A stretch of 64,000 bases of DNA from Nocardia vaccinii NBRC 15922 (GCF_001613305.1 NZ_BDCC01000033.1:1-64000); one strand, 5' to 3'. Positions 7,454-16,556 are shown, numbered from the stretch's first letter. The notes: generated by a model from the letters alone, not told the origin. Numbers and translations: made by a program.

Positions 7454-8629
7454 TCAGGGGTGAATGTTCCAGCGAGTCAGCCATTCTCGCTCCTGCTGTT
7501 CCTTCTCTAGGTGGTAGGCCGCCGACGGCTCGTGCAGGTGCACTTGCGGAGCGGGCGAGGCCAGGAAATTGCCTTCGCTTTTGGCTGCCAGGCCCTGGCC
7601 GAGTTCGACGTAACACGCGCCTTCGCCGGTGAACCGGGTATCGGGGGCGTGATAGCCCAGATAACGGGCGACCTGGTGCGCGGCGACCTGTCCTTCTTCT
7701 TCGGCGAAGATGGCCGCTTTCGGCAGCGGTTTGCCGTTGGCCAGCGGCAGGACGGTGCTGTCACCGATGGCGAATACGCCCGGTGTGGTGGTGGCCAGGG
7801 TAGCGGGATCGACCGGGATCCATCCGGCCGGGCCGAGACCGGTCGAGGCGAGCGCCGCGCCCGGAGTGTGTGGCGGCACGACGGCGAGCAGGTCGAAGGA
7901 TTCGCTTGTGCCGTCATCGAATTCGACCGTGCGTGCCTGCGGGTCGAGGGCGGTGGCGGACATGCCGCCGTGGAATCCGATGCCCTTGGCCGTCATCAGG
8001 GCAACCAGGGCGTTGCCGACCTCGGGTCCGGCCACCGGCATCGGCAACGGGTCCGGGGTGTAGACATCGATCCGCACGGCCTCGCTGGTGAACCGTTCAC
8101 CGAGTTGGTCGGCTATCAGGAACGCGGCCTCGAACGGTGCGGCCGGGCACTTGAACGGCACTCCCGCGACCAGCACAGCCACTCGCCCCGACTCGACCGC
8201 CGCGAGCCGATCGTGCAGATCAGCGGCCCCGGCGAGGGTGTAGAACTGGCCCGCTACCCCGGTTTCCAGGGCCTGGGGCAGGCCCGGCAACCGCTCGGGG
8301 TCCAGGCTCGCGCCCAGCGCGATCACCAGGGCGTCGTAGCCGATCGACCCGCCGGGCCCGCAGTCCACGGTCCGGGTCGCGAGATCGATGCGTTCGATCT
8401 CGGCGGTGACGAGGTCCACACCCGGTAAGGCCGCCGCGGCGGGGCGGACGGCAACCTGCTCGGGGGTGCGCCAGCCGCGCAGCACCCACAGCATCGATAG
8501 GCCGAGGCTGCCGGTGAACGAGCGGTCGACCAGTACGATCCGGTCTTGTGCGGGCAGCATTGCACGCAGTTCGGCGGCGGCGGCCAGTCCGCCCACGCCC
8601 GCACCGAGAACGACCACCGTTTTATTCAT
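7454..8629 (-). CDS. SQR-like FAD-dependent oxidoreductase
   Basis: A 391-residue flavoprotein of the sulfide:quinone reductase/flavocytochrome c dehydrogenase family. The N-terminal FAD motif is VVVLGAGVGGLAAAAEL. A VPFKCP motif near residue 165 carries the family's conserved Cys. A FAIGDST motif near 298 closes the second FAD region. It probably oxidises sulfide or a related persulfide and passes electrons to quinone. The upstream neighbour on the same strand is a truncated dsrE, and an ArsR-rhodanese gene lies divergently beyond it: a sulfide-response set. Because that set has lost sequence at its centre, expression of this gene may be altered. Confidence 0.8.
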   Translation of the reverse strand: MNKTVVVLGAGVGGLAAAAELRAMLPAQDRIVLVDRSFTGSLGLSMLWVLRGWRTPEQVAVRPAAAALPGVDLVTAEIERIDLATRTVDCGPGGSIGYDALVIALGASLDPERLPGLPQALETGVAGQFYTLAGAADLHDRLAAVESGRVAVLVAGVPFKCPAAPFEAAFLIADQLGERFTSEAVRIDVYTPDPLPMPVAGPEVGNALVALMTAKGIGFHGGMSATALDPQARTVEFDDGTSESFDLLAVVPPHTPGAALASTGLGPAGWIPVDPATLATTTPGVFAIGDSTVLPLANGKPLPKAAIFAEEEGQVAAHQVARYLGYHAPDTRFTGEGACYVELGQGLAAKSEGNFLASPAPQVHLHEPSAAYHLEKEQQEREWLTRWNIHP

Positions 8630-8672
8630 GAGCTTCTCGTTTCCTGCGTCTCCGGATCAGACGTCGTTCGGA

Positions 8673-8850
8673 TCAGACATTGATGACCTGATCGGCCCAG
8701 GCGGTCCAGTCGGCCAACTCCGCCATCGAGGAGCGGTGCGCGCCCTCGATCAGCCGGTCCTCGCCCATACCGCGGGCGTCCATGCACGCTCCGCAGTTGC
8801 CGATCTGTCCGCCGTTTGCGGTCAGCGCCGTGGTCATCTTGGCCAGGTTG
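8673..8850 (-). pseudogene. Truncated DsrE/DsrF-like sulfur protein
   Basis: The frame reads NLAKMTTALTANGGQIG, then CGACMDARGMGEDRLIEG and WTAWADQVINV before the stop. This is the C-terminal half of a DsrE-like protein including the conserved Cys-containing turn. Upstream of about 8850 the homology ends and the same DNA becomes the start of the divergent ArsR-rhodanese gene. Roughly the first half of the protein and its start codon are gone. It lies 43 bases before the SQR-like gene, with which it once formed an operon. Confidence 0.7.
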
Positions 8851-9549
8851 GACGAGATCGCCCGCGTCGGCAAGGCGCTGGGTAATGGCCGCCGCCTGCA
8901 GATCCTGGACCTGCTGGCCCAAGGTGAGCGGACCGTCGAGGCGATCGCCACTACCACAGGAATGAACCTCACGACCGCGTCAGCGAACCTGCAATCGCTC
9001 AAAGCGGGCGGGCTGGTCGAGGCCTGCCGCGACGGGACCCGCCAGTACTATCGCCTCGCCGGAACCGACGTGGCGCGGCTGTTCGCCCTGGTACAGACCG
9101 TCGCGCAAGCCCACCTCGCCGACGTCGCGGTCGCAGCCGCCGAGGTGCTGGGCTCGCCCGAGGACGCCATCACCCGCGACGAACTCATCCGCCGCCGCGA
9201 CACCGGGGAGATCACCCTGGTCGATGTTCGCCCGCACGAGGAATACGAGGCCGGACACATCCCCGGCGCGATCAGCATCCCCGTCACCGAACTCGCCGCG
9301 CGCCTGGCCGAGCTACCCGCGGACCGCGACATCGTCGCCTACTGCCGGGGCGCCTACTGCGTCATGGCGCCCGACGCCGTCCGGATCGCTCGCACCGCCG
9401 GTCGCGCACTCAAACGCCTGGATCAAGGCATGCTCGAGTGGGCACTCGCCGGACTACCCGTGGACGTCCAGCCAGCCTGGCCAGCGTCCAAGCCGGGGGG
9501 CGGCGTCTCGCACTCAGATGCCGCGGCGGTCGGTGACTCGCGGCGGTGA
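8830..9549 (+). CDS. ArsR-type regulator fused to a rhodanese domain
   Basis: The first half is a winged-helix ArsR domain (GNGRRLQILDLLAQGE, then a TTASANLQSLKAGGL recognition region). The second half is a rhodanese domain with the loop CRGAYC, whose first Cys is in the active-site position. The family senses persulfide or sulfide and represses sulfur-detoxification genes. The normal first residues before LDEIARVGKAL are missing because the gene is joined to the truncated dsrE. Possible starts are GTG 8830 and TTG 8848, without a clear ribosome site. It may be functional but poorly expressed. Its 3' end overlaps a convergent ArsR fragment. Confidence 0.7.
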   Translation: MVILARLDEIARVGKALGNGRRLQILDLLAQGERTVEAIATTTGMNLTTASANLQSLKAGGLVEACRDGTRQYYRLAGTDVARLFALVQTVAQAHLADVAVAAAEVLGSPEDAITRDELIRRRDTGEITLVDVRPHEEYEAGHIPGAISIPVTELAARLAELPADRDIVAYCRGAYCVMAPDAVRIARTAGRALKRLDQGMLEWALAGLPVDVQPAWPASKPGGGVSHSDAAAVGDSRR

Positions 9550-9745
9550 GCTGGTGTTATTCGTGGGGTGGTTCCCGGTGATGACGTGGTCGGCGTGGTT
9601 GAGGCCCTCGCGGACCAGGCGGGCCAGATGGCCGTCGCGGATGCGGTAGATCATCCGGCGGCCCTCGCGGCGGGTGTCGACCATGCCGGTGAAGCGGAGT
9701 TTGGCCAGGTGCTGGCTGAGGTGGAGTGTCCGGCTGATCGGCTGC
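9514..9745 (-). pseudogene. Truncated ArsR/SmtB-family regulator
   Basis: The sequence SRTLHLSQHLAKLRFTGMVD followed by TRREGRRMIYRIRDGHLARL is the recognition helix and wing of an ArsR-family repressor, ending in a plausible C-terminus with His residues. The first two or three helices are absent; upstream of about 9745 the frame becomes unrelated. It converges on the ArsR-rhodanese gene with a 36-base overlap. Confidence 0.65.
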
Positions 9746-9967
9746 GCTAGCCGATTCGCGAGATCCACGCAGAACCCGCTGTGCAGCAGAACAGATCCGA
9801 TCGACCAGCGGCCCTACTCGGTGTGCGCGGCCCGAAAAGCACTGTGCCAGATCGGAATCGCCTCGCATTGGTGTGCGTCGGGTGGCAAAGTGGTTGCCGC
9901 GCAGGAAAGAAGCCCTGGTGGGTCGAGCAGGCACTCCCAGTGTTACCGGGAACCTGCTCGAGCGGAG

Positions 9968-10999
9968 ATGAGAGGCTCGAGTGGAGTGACAGGGGAAGTA
10001 CGCCGCCGGGTGGACCATCACACGGGGCGCGAGCATCGCCGGACCGAGCATCAAGTGTTTGTCCTGCGCGAGGAAACATTTCGGTGCGTGTTCGACAATG
10101 CGGCGATAGCGATGGCGATCGCTGACACCAGTGGCACTCTTCTGTACGCCAACCGCAGCTTGGCCGAGATGATCGGTGTTCCAGTCGAGCAGCTGCGGGG
10201 GATCTCGGTCTACCGCTTCGCCCATCCCGACGACCAGGACGAGATCGACACGGCGGTATTCGATCGCCTGGTTCGCGCGCGCGAGGGCACGGTGAAGCTG
10301 GAACGCCGGCTGCTCCGGGCCGACGGCAGCATCGGATGGGCGGCGTTCACGATCTCCTATGTGCAGGGCTCGAGCGGACTCCCGGACTATCTTCTGGCTG
10401 TCGGGGAGGACGTTACCGAACGGCGACGCCTGGACGCCGAATTACACCAGCAGGCGCGGTACGACGCACTGACAGGCGTGCCCAACCGACGGTATCTGCT
10501 GGAGCGGATCCAGACGCTGACCGCCGCGGTCGGCGGCAATGACCGGGTGGGGCTGTGTTTCGTCGACTTGGACCAGTTCAAACAGATCAACGACCGCTAC
10601 GGACACGGGGTCGGTGATCAGGTCCTGCGTGCGGTCGCCAACCTCCTGCACGATGAGCTGACAGGGCAGGACTGCACCCTGGCCCGCATCGGGGGTGATG
10701 AATTCGTCGCCCTGCTCGCACCGCCGGTCGACGAGGTGCGAGTGGTTGGTGTTGTCGACCAGATGTTCTCGGCGCTGGCCTGCCCGATCACCGTCAATGG
10801 GTGCACGTTGTGGGTATCGGCCAGTATCGGGGCAATCATCGCGACCGCATCGAACACCGACGCCACTACCCTGCTCGACGCCGCGGACCGTGAGCTGTAT
10901 CAGGCCAAGACCCGCAGCAAAGACCGATGGGTCATGCGCATCCTCGACACAAGCCCCGACGAGCCACCAGGCACAACACGGTCCGAGCAACCGCACTGA
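9968..10999 (+). CDS. PAS-GGDEF diguanylate cyclase
   Basis: The 343-residue protein has a PAS domain at about 25-150 (FDNAAIAMAIADTSGTLLYA, with a C-terminal GEDVTERRRLD segment) and a GGDEF domain at about 165-325. The GGDEF motif is intact (ARIGGDEF) and the metal-binding FVDLDQFKQIND segment is present, so it should make cyclic di-GMP. No RxxD product-inhibition site is seen before the motif, implying weak feedback control. No EAL domain follows. The ATG at 9968 is the best start; the frame stays open back to 9674 without recognisable domains. It is unlinked to its neighbours and lies in a gene-poor stretch. Confidence 0.8.
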   Translation: MRGSSGVTGEVRRRVDHHTGREHRRTEHQVFVLREETFRCVFDNAAIAMAIADTSGTLLYANRSLAEMIGVPVEQLRGISVYRFAHPDDQDEIDTAVFDRLVRAREGTVKLERRLLRADGSIGWAAFTISYVQGSSGLPDYLLAVGEDVTERRRLDAELHQQARYDALTGVPNRRYLLERIQTLTAAVGGNDRVGLCFVDLDQFKQINDRYGHGVGDQVLRAVANLLHDELTGQDCTLARIGGDEFVALLAPPVDEVRVVGVVDQMFSALACPITVNGCTLWVSASIGAIIATASNTDATTLLDAADRELYQAKTRSKDRWVMRILDTSPDEPPGTTRSEQPH

Positions 11000-11988
11000 T
11001 TCGGTAACCTGGTTCAACATCGCTGTCCGTCAGTCATTCGGGGTTCGTGATCCCCCTGCTGATCAGTGACGTCATCGACTCGGAATCCCTTACAGGGAAC
11101 GAGAACCCGACGAATTGCGAACGATCACCCCGATCACCCCAGTCGATGAGAGCGGTAGCTCCGCAGTGCGCTACCGGACACGGCGAAGCGAGCCAGGGCA
11201 TCCTCGTTCACATGGCCGATGCCATCCAGTGGCGGGTGCGTCGCTCGGAGGCGCCGAGCCCTGGTCGCGGTCGGGAATTCCCACGGCTCGACACTCCTGA
11301 AACCCGGCGAAGGGTCGAACCCGCTTCGCTGCTGGGGAGAGCTGGTGTTCATTGTCGGCGCTGCCGCCTAGAGCTCGAGGTTGCCGGCGGCTAGACCCCA
11401 GAACACGGTCCGGTCGATCGATCGGAAATCCCAGCCCTCGCTGATGATCTGCGAGGCGAAGACGATCGTAGATGGCGGTGCCCTTGGCCTCCAACTCGGC
11501 GATCACGTATGTAGTCGCGGTTTCCACGGTGTCCACACGCTGTTCTCCACTCGCTCGAAGGAAACGGTCGATCACCGAGCCTGTCCAGCTGGCCTGTCCA
11601 GCTTTAAGGATCAATCCGCCTTCGCGGAGCTAAACCTGCCCTCCGCCAACCCATTACGGCACGTCCGCCAGACCGGCCGCCCGGACAAGGCGTGAGTCGG
11701 GCATGTCTCGGTGCAGCGCGACCCGCAGCCCGGAGATCCGTTGCTATGTTCGGGGTGCCCCTGGCGGACACTATAAGGATGGGTCCTGCACTGAGCGGCG
11801 ATTTTGCTGGGAGACGCCAACCCTTGATGCGGGATGTGAATATCGGAAGCCGGGTTGATGTCTGTTTGTCTGCATCGGTCGCGCCGTTGGTGGCTGTCCG
11901 TCGGTGGGCAGTCGTTGTCTCAGAGGTTGACCGTCTGGCTGAATCTGCCGCGCAGGCTGCGAACGGCAGAAGATCGCGCGATATGCAG
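11000..11988. other. Gene-poor stretch with one decayed frame
   Basis: Nearly 1 kb between the cyclase gene and the 3' end of the NACHT gene. Apart from the remnant listed at 11370-11600 no coding, RNA or repeat structure was recognised. Confidence 0.4.
11370..11600 (-). pseudogene. Decayed gene tail, family unknown
   Basis: Two minus-strand frames carry protein-like sequence that would join after a frameshift near 11470. The first is FLRASGEQRVDTVETATTY with VIAELEAKG; the second is TIVFASQIISEGWDFRSIDR with TVFWGLAAGNLEL and a stop. The ending looks like a genuine C-terminus. I do not recognise the family. The interpretation rests only on the coding-like character of both pieces. Confidence 0.3.
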
Positions 11989-14052
11989 CTACCGTGCGTG
12001 GTCATTATCGCGGTACGAGCTGGTTAACCGTGTCAGAAGTCTGTGCAGTCGAGCAACAATCGTCGTCACGCGGGCCCGCATGCCGTGGGTCTGAACGGTC
12101 GGTTGCTGGTGTGGTCGGCGTGCCCGGTATCCGGCGGGGGGATGGTCCAGGAGCCATTGCTGGAAGGTGTGGTGGCGGAATTGGTAAGCCTCACCGGTGA
12201 TCCGGAGCAGTCCGGCTTCCCGCGCCCATTCCAGAAATGCTGCCGGGTTGGAGGAGAAGTCCGAGCCGAGCACGAAGACCGCTTTCGCGCACAGGTACCG
12301 CATGGTGGCCGCCGAGACGAACAACACGACCGTGAACATCGACACCAGCATGACCGGGATCAACCGTGCCACCATGGCTGCCGGAAGATGGAACGCCAGC
12401 CGGTACGCGAGCGCCATGCCCACTGCTGCGGGGAGCATGGTGATCGCTGCGAGCGTGCCACCGACGCGCAGGTCGTCGCGGATGACGGCACGTTCGTCGA
12501 GCCGGGGCCGTGCGGGCGGAGGAAAGAAGACGAACCGTATGATGATGCCGAACAGCAGCGTCCCGACGCACAGATTCAGCATTGCGAGGCCCACCCCGCT
12601 TGCGAGGCCGAAGATTCGTGTGGCCTCCACTCCGTTGATCAGACCGTAGGCCCCGCCGAGCAGGGATCCCAGACCTAGCGAGATCAGCCAACTCCGCGGA
12701 TCGCGGAAGATCCCCGAGTATGTGGTGCGCCGGGCCGGAATGTTGCGGCGCAGCCCGCTGACCATCGCGAATGCGAATGTGCCGACGACGGACGCGGGAA
12801 GACCCCACGGCATGATGTGTGGGATGTTCCTGGCAATCCACCCAGCGACGCCGAACACGGTCGCCAGGACGACACCGGCTAGCAGGATGTGGGTGGTCCA
12901 GCACCGCTGGGGGCTGAGCTGCCAGATTTCGTCCAGCGCGATATCTGTGCCGTGGCGGGCTTGGATCCGTTGCCCGGCGAGCGCGAGCTGGTGCAGCCAG
13001 CGGTGGACCTTCTGGGGGTTGTACCGTCGTCGGTGCTTGTGAAGGACTGAGCCGGTGACCGCGGTCGGGATCATCGAGGCGAACAGGACTTGTTCGAGGG
13101 CGTCGGGGTCGCCCGCGCGGACCACGTCCTCGGCGCCGGCGCGCCCGTGCTTCTTGAGATGCGCCACGGTGAGGGTGAGCAGCCAGGGAGTGTGCAAGGC
13201 GGTGGCGAGCGCACCGTCGGGGTGCGCGGCCAGTGCATCGGTGACCGGAGCCCACTGGGTTTCTGCGATGCCGGTGTTTTTCCGGTATTTGCCGAGATAC
13301 TCCTGGACTTCGGGTGTGGTCAGGTCCCGCAACCGTACTGTGGTCGCCGCGTGGAGTCCGGCATCCCCAGCCGGCCTCAGACCACGGGCGAGTTCGTAGG
13401 TGTCGGTGCGGCATATCACGATCACCGGTTGTGACCGCCACGGCGGTTCGTTCAGTTCATCGAGCAGTCGCCTCGCTTCGAGTGGCTCCTGGCCGATCGG
13501 ATCGATCTCGTCCAGACCGTCCAAGACGGGCAGGATGCGCCTCGAGTTCACCAGGGCAGCGGCGATGGCGGCGTTGAGGTGGTAGTCGGTAGCCAGCACC
13601 TTGGTCAGGCAAGCATCGACGTCCGTGGTCTTGCTGTCCCAACGTGAGGCGTTGACCCGTACCGGGACCGGCACGCCGCCCTCGGGCCGATGCTCGAGAA
13701 TGTCCAGCAGCAGTTCAATCGCGGTAACCGTTTTGCCCGCGCCGGCACCACCCAGAATCACCAGGCGGCGCGTCGGCTCTGTGCGGTAGAACATGCCGAC
13801 CTCTGCCATCGTGCCGCTGTGAGCGCGACCCGGCACGTCGAAGGACAACCCGATCTCGGCGTCCTGGGCTACTACCCCGAGTTGCTCGAGTCGAGTGGTC
13901 TCGGTTTTCTTCACCAGATCGGCCAGGTCGTCCGCCTGTTTTCGTAGCGTCGTCGGCGAGGTGTCCGGATGCCGCCATCGCCACAGCTTGAATCCGGCAG
14001 ATACCGCACCAGGAACGACCTTCGTGATAGTGGCGACTTCTCCGCCCGACAT
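11989..14052 (-). CDS. NACHT NTPase with C-terminal membrane helices
   Basis: The 687-residue protein starts with a short helical segment (about 1-90). A NACHT/STAND NTPase domain follows with Walker A GGAGAGKT at about 101-108 and Walker B LPVLDGLDE at about 174-182 (two acidic residues, as in NACHT proteins). After a winged-helix-like region come about six hydrophobic helices at 386-584, then a soluble tail. Bacterial NACHT proteins include anti-phage sensors; membrane helices suggest a membrane-located effector, which is inference. The ATG at 14052 has a GGAGGG ribosome site; the frame is open to 14145. The gene stands alone between two decayed regions, typical of a mobile defence or signalling gene. 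Confidence 0.8.
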   Translation of the reverse strand: MSGGEVATITKVVPGAVSAGFKLWRWRHPDTSPTTLRKQADDLADLVKKTETTRLEQLGVVAQDAEIGLSFDVPGRAHSGTMAEVGMFYRTEPTRRLVILGGAGAGKTVTAIELLLDILEHRPEGGVPVPVRVNASRWDSKTTDVDACLTKVLATDYHLNAAIAAALVNSRRILPVLDGLDEIDPIGQEPLEARRLLDELNEPPWRSQPVIVICRTDTYELARGLRPAGDAGLHAATTVRLRDLTTPEVQEYLGKYRKNTGIAETQWAPVTDALAAHPDGALATALHTPWLLTLTVAHLKKHGRAGAEDVVRAGDPDALEQVLFASMIPTAVTGSVLHKHRRRYNPQKVHRWLHQLALAGQRIQARHGTDIALDEIWQLSPQRCWTTHILLAGVVLATVFGVAGWIARNIPHIMPWGLPASVVGTFAFAMVSGLRRNIPARRTTYSGIFRDPRSWLISLGLGSLLGGAYGLINGVEATRIFGLASGVGLAMLNLCVGTLLFGIIIRFVFFPPPARPRLDERAVIRDDLRVGGTLAAITMLPAAVGMALAYRLAFHLPAAMVARLIPVMLVSMFTVVLFVSAATMRYLCAKAVFVLGSDFSSNPAAFLEWAREAGLLRITGEAYQFRHHTFQQWLLDHPPAGYRARRPHQQPTVQTHGMRARVTTIVARLHRLLTRLTSSYRDNDHAR

Positions 14053-15384
14053 GACCCTCCGTTCGAACCCTCCGCCCCGAGCAAGCCCCATCGTAGAAGT
14101 TTTACGCCGCATCGGACAGTACAATCGACAGCGATTCAATACCATTGCGCATCAAGGTATTTCGCGCTTTGCTGTTCGTCCGAAAACAGACCGGACGCTT
14201 GCTCGACATTCGATGTGTCTACCCCGTACCGAACGTCCGCACGCCCAGTTCGCACCGAACGAGACGGATTACGGTCAGGCCCCCGCCGCCGCACAGTCAC
14301 CCGACGAGCGCGAATCGGGCGATTCGGTGACAGAACGAGCGCACGCCAAAGCCAGCGATCCCTTTGGCGGACAGAATGTTTCACTCTTCGACTCGAGTCG
14401 TCAGCGCACGCACATGTCTACGTCCACCACCCGCAGCACCCTGAGCCGGGTGTTGGCCTGGCTCCGCTCATCGCCCAACTGGAGGAGTGGGTTTCGTTTG
14501 TACGAATCAGACAGCCATTCCGGAGTGATCAATGCTCCGAACACCAGCAGCGCCGCGAACTTCGTAACATCCGACAACAAGTCGCCGACAAGCTCGAACC
14601 GCTTGGCCGCCAGGCGATCCAGAGTGGCCAGCGGTGGACCGCCGGTAGTGCCGCGCGGCTGCGGATTCCTGTTCACATTCGGCCTGTGCCTGATTGCGAC
14701 ATTCGGCGATACGAGCACATGCTCCGTGAAGAGTCAGGGTAGGCAGGGCAAAGCGGCCACCAGCCGGTGCGCCACATGCGTCCGACACCGTTGCAGCCCT
14801 CGATCACTCACACCCGTTGCGGGAATCATTATGCAGCGGTCAGCATTTCCGTGCAGGAAAGCGCCGCCACCTGAGAGCAGACCCCTTTCAAGCCACGCCC
14901 GCACGGTAAAGCGATGGAACGCGAGCCATCAGCGAGCCACACCGCTACTGCTGGCAGGCAGCCGCTCAGAAAGCCTCCCACCGGATCCCCAGGGACCGAT
15001 CCTGGCCGGGATCAGACCCCACCACCAGATCGAGTATCCGCCGAGCGTGCGATCGGTTGTCGCCTGAGCACTGATACACCAGCATCACTCGATATTCTTG
15101 CGGTGCAATCATTTTAGTGATAATGGATTGGCGTATCGAACTGGTGGCGGAGCAGTGCGTGAGCTCAGACGGGCTGAGTTGCTTTGTCCTGGTCGTCGCA
15201 TCGTCCGATGTGCGTTCCCATCTTCGATGTGCCCTGCAAGTGCGCACGGGAACACGCCTGACCTGGGTTTTCCTGATCACGGTCATTCGGGAATGTCTTC
15301 GAAATCCCGCTGACCTGCGGAAATTGGGTCGCAGGTTGGTGCCCCCGGCGGGGCACATCGAACATGGGACTGGTGGCGACCTGC
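14053..15384. other. Long gene-poor stretch
   Basis: About 1.3 kb upstream of the NACHT gene with no convincing gene. It holds the NACHT promoter and the third copy of the dispersed repeat (14467-14515). A 105-residue minus frame at 14401-14718 has one hydrophobic segment but no usable ribosome site, and part of it is the repeat itself, so it is not called. Confidence 0.45.
14467..14515 (+). repeat. Dispersed repeat, copy 3
   Basis: It matches the copy at 6795-6844 over about 50 bases (TCATCGCCCAACTGGAGGAG then the core) with a few substitutions, and shares the longer GTGGGTTTCG spacing with the copy at 181-215. It lies in non-coding DNA. Confidence 0.6.
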
Positions 15385-15567
15385 GTCCGTGAGGCCGAAC
15401 ACTCGCTGTCCCACCGACAGCCCCGCCGTTCCATAGCTGAGAGCAGTGACCACGCCGGCCACCTCGTGGCCGGGGATCGACGGTGTGCGGTCACGGCCGA
15501 GGCGATCGATCCAAGGTCGAGGGCCGCCGTCCCTGCGGCCGGATCCGTCACCACGATCGCTTTCATC
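15385..15567 (-). pseudogene. Zinc-type alcohol dehydrogenase remnant
   Basis: The ATG at 15567, with an AGGAGAGTGAG ribosome site, opens MKAIVVTDPAAGTA, the usual start of a medium-chain dehydrogenase. The next ~40 residues are deleted and the frame shifts. In the new frame DRTPSIPGHEVAGVVTALSY and GTAGLSVGQRVFGLTD follow, which is the GHE zinc-site region of the same family. Homology then stops. The gene is dead through an internal deletion, a frameshift and loss of its C-terminal two thirds. Confidence 0.7.
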
Positions 15568-15691
15568 TCACTCTCCTTATTGCTCGACCGTGCGGCCGGC
15601 ATCGAATCGCATACCCCACGCAAGTGGTGATACTCGGAGCAGAAGCGATATTTTCGCAGGTAGATGACTTTTTGTTGGGTTTGCAACTGGC

Positions 15692-15738
15692 GTAACCGAT
15701 CGGTAATTGCAGGAAACATCGTACGTAACGATCGGTTT
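15692..15738. promoter_or_regulatory. Paired operator-like sites before the GntR gene
   Basis: Two related sites lie 33 bases apart: GTAACCGATCGGTAA (15692-15706, containing the perfect palindrome ACCGATCGGT) and GTAACGATCGGTTT (15725-15738). They end 15 bases before the GntR start. The arrangement fits binding of a dimeric repressor that controls its own gene and the operon behind it. Confidence 0.5.
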
Positions 15739-15752
15739 CCACTCTTTGCCGC

Positions 15753-16556
15753 ATGACAGGCAGAATGTATCCGCCCCGGGTCGGCGCCCCGGAATCCGGC
15801 GTGGGTCGCCGTTCGGCGCCTGCGCGCCGGATCCGCGACATTCTGCGGGCACGGATCCGCAGCGGCGTCTATGGTGACCGGCCGTTGCCCTCGGAACCGC
15901 AGCTGGCGGCCGACTTCGGTGTCAGCCGCAATATTGTGCGTGATGCCCTCGCGTTGTTGCGTGACGAGGGCCTGGTCGATCGGGTTCCTGGTGCGGGCAC
16001 CTTCGTCGTGGCCGAGAAGGCTGTGCAGGGTTTGGACCGGTTGCGTGGTCTTGCGGAGACCTTCGAGACGGGTAGCGCTCGGGTCGTCAACCGGGTGCTT
16101 CTCGCCGAGGTGGTTCCCGCGACACCGATCGTGGCCGAGCGCTTGGAGCTCGAACCGGGGGCACCGGTGGTGGTGCTCGAGCGGATCCGTTACCTCGACG
16201 GCGCACCGCTATCGCTCGATGCGAGCTACCTGACCGCCGATGTCGGAGCTCCGCTGCTCGGGCTGGACCTGACCGGTTGCGACGTTTTCGGTTTGCTGGA
16301 GGCCGAACTCGGGCTGCCGCTGGGTTCGGCCGCAGTGTCGATCGAAGCCGTCGCGGCCGATCCGACAGTCGCTGGCCTGCTCGAGGTGCCCTCCGGGTCG
16401 CCGCTGCTGTTCCTGGAGCGGCTCACCTACACCGACTCCGGCAGACCGATCGATCTCGAATACGTCCGCTACCGCGGTGACCGGTTTTCGCTGTCGGGAC
16501 GTCTGCACCGTATCCCGGTCACACCGAACCGCGGTGTGACTCCACCGAACGATTAG
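15753..16556 (+). CDS. GntR/HutC-family transcriptional regulator
   Basis: The 267-residue protein has an N-terminal GntR winged helix at about 25-90 (PLPSEPQLAADFGVSRNIVR, then DALALLRDEGLVDRVPGAGT) and a UTRA ligand-binding domain at about 105-255. UTRA regulators bind small metabolites and usually control the adjacent operon. It lies 13 bases before the AprA-like gene on the same strand and is probably co-transcribed with it. Paired palindromic sites sit just upstream. The ligand is likely the imported substrate of the downstream ABC transporter or a product of it, but its identity cannot be read from the sequence. Confidence 0.85.
   Translation: MTGRMYPPRVGAPESGVGRRSAPARRIRDILRARIRSGVYGDRPLPSEPQLAADFGVSRNIVRDALALLRDEGLVDRVPGAGTFVVAEKAVQGLDRLRGLAETFETGSARVVNRVLLAEVVPATPIVAERLELEPGAPVVVLERIRYLDGAPLSLDASYLTADVGAPLLGLDLTGCDVFGLLEAELGLPLGSAAVSIEAVAADPTVAGLLEVPSGSPLLFLERLTYTDSGRPIDLEYVRYRGDRFSLSGRLHRIPVTPNRGVTPPND

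Noticed and set aside
12191..13441. Second minus-strand frame inside the NACHT gene
   Set aside because: It is an out-of-frame shadow rich in Arg, Pro and His; the NACHT frame carries Walker motifs and membrane helices.
14401..14718. 105-codon minus-strand frame with one hydrophobic segment
   Set aside because: No ribosome site at a usable distance, and part of it is the dispersed repeat read backwards. It could be a relic but is not supportable as a gene.
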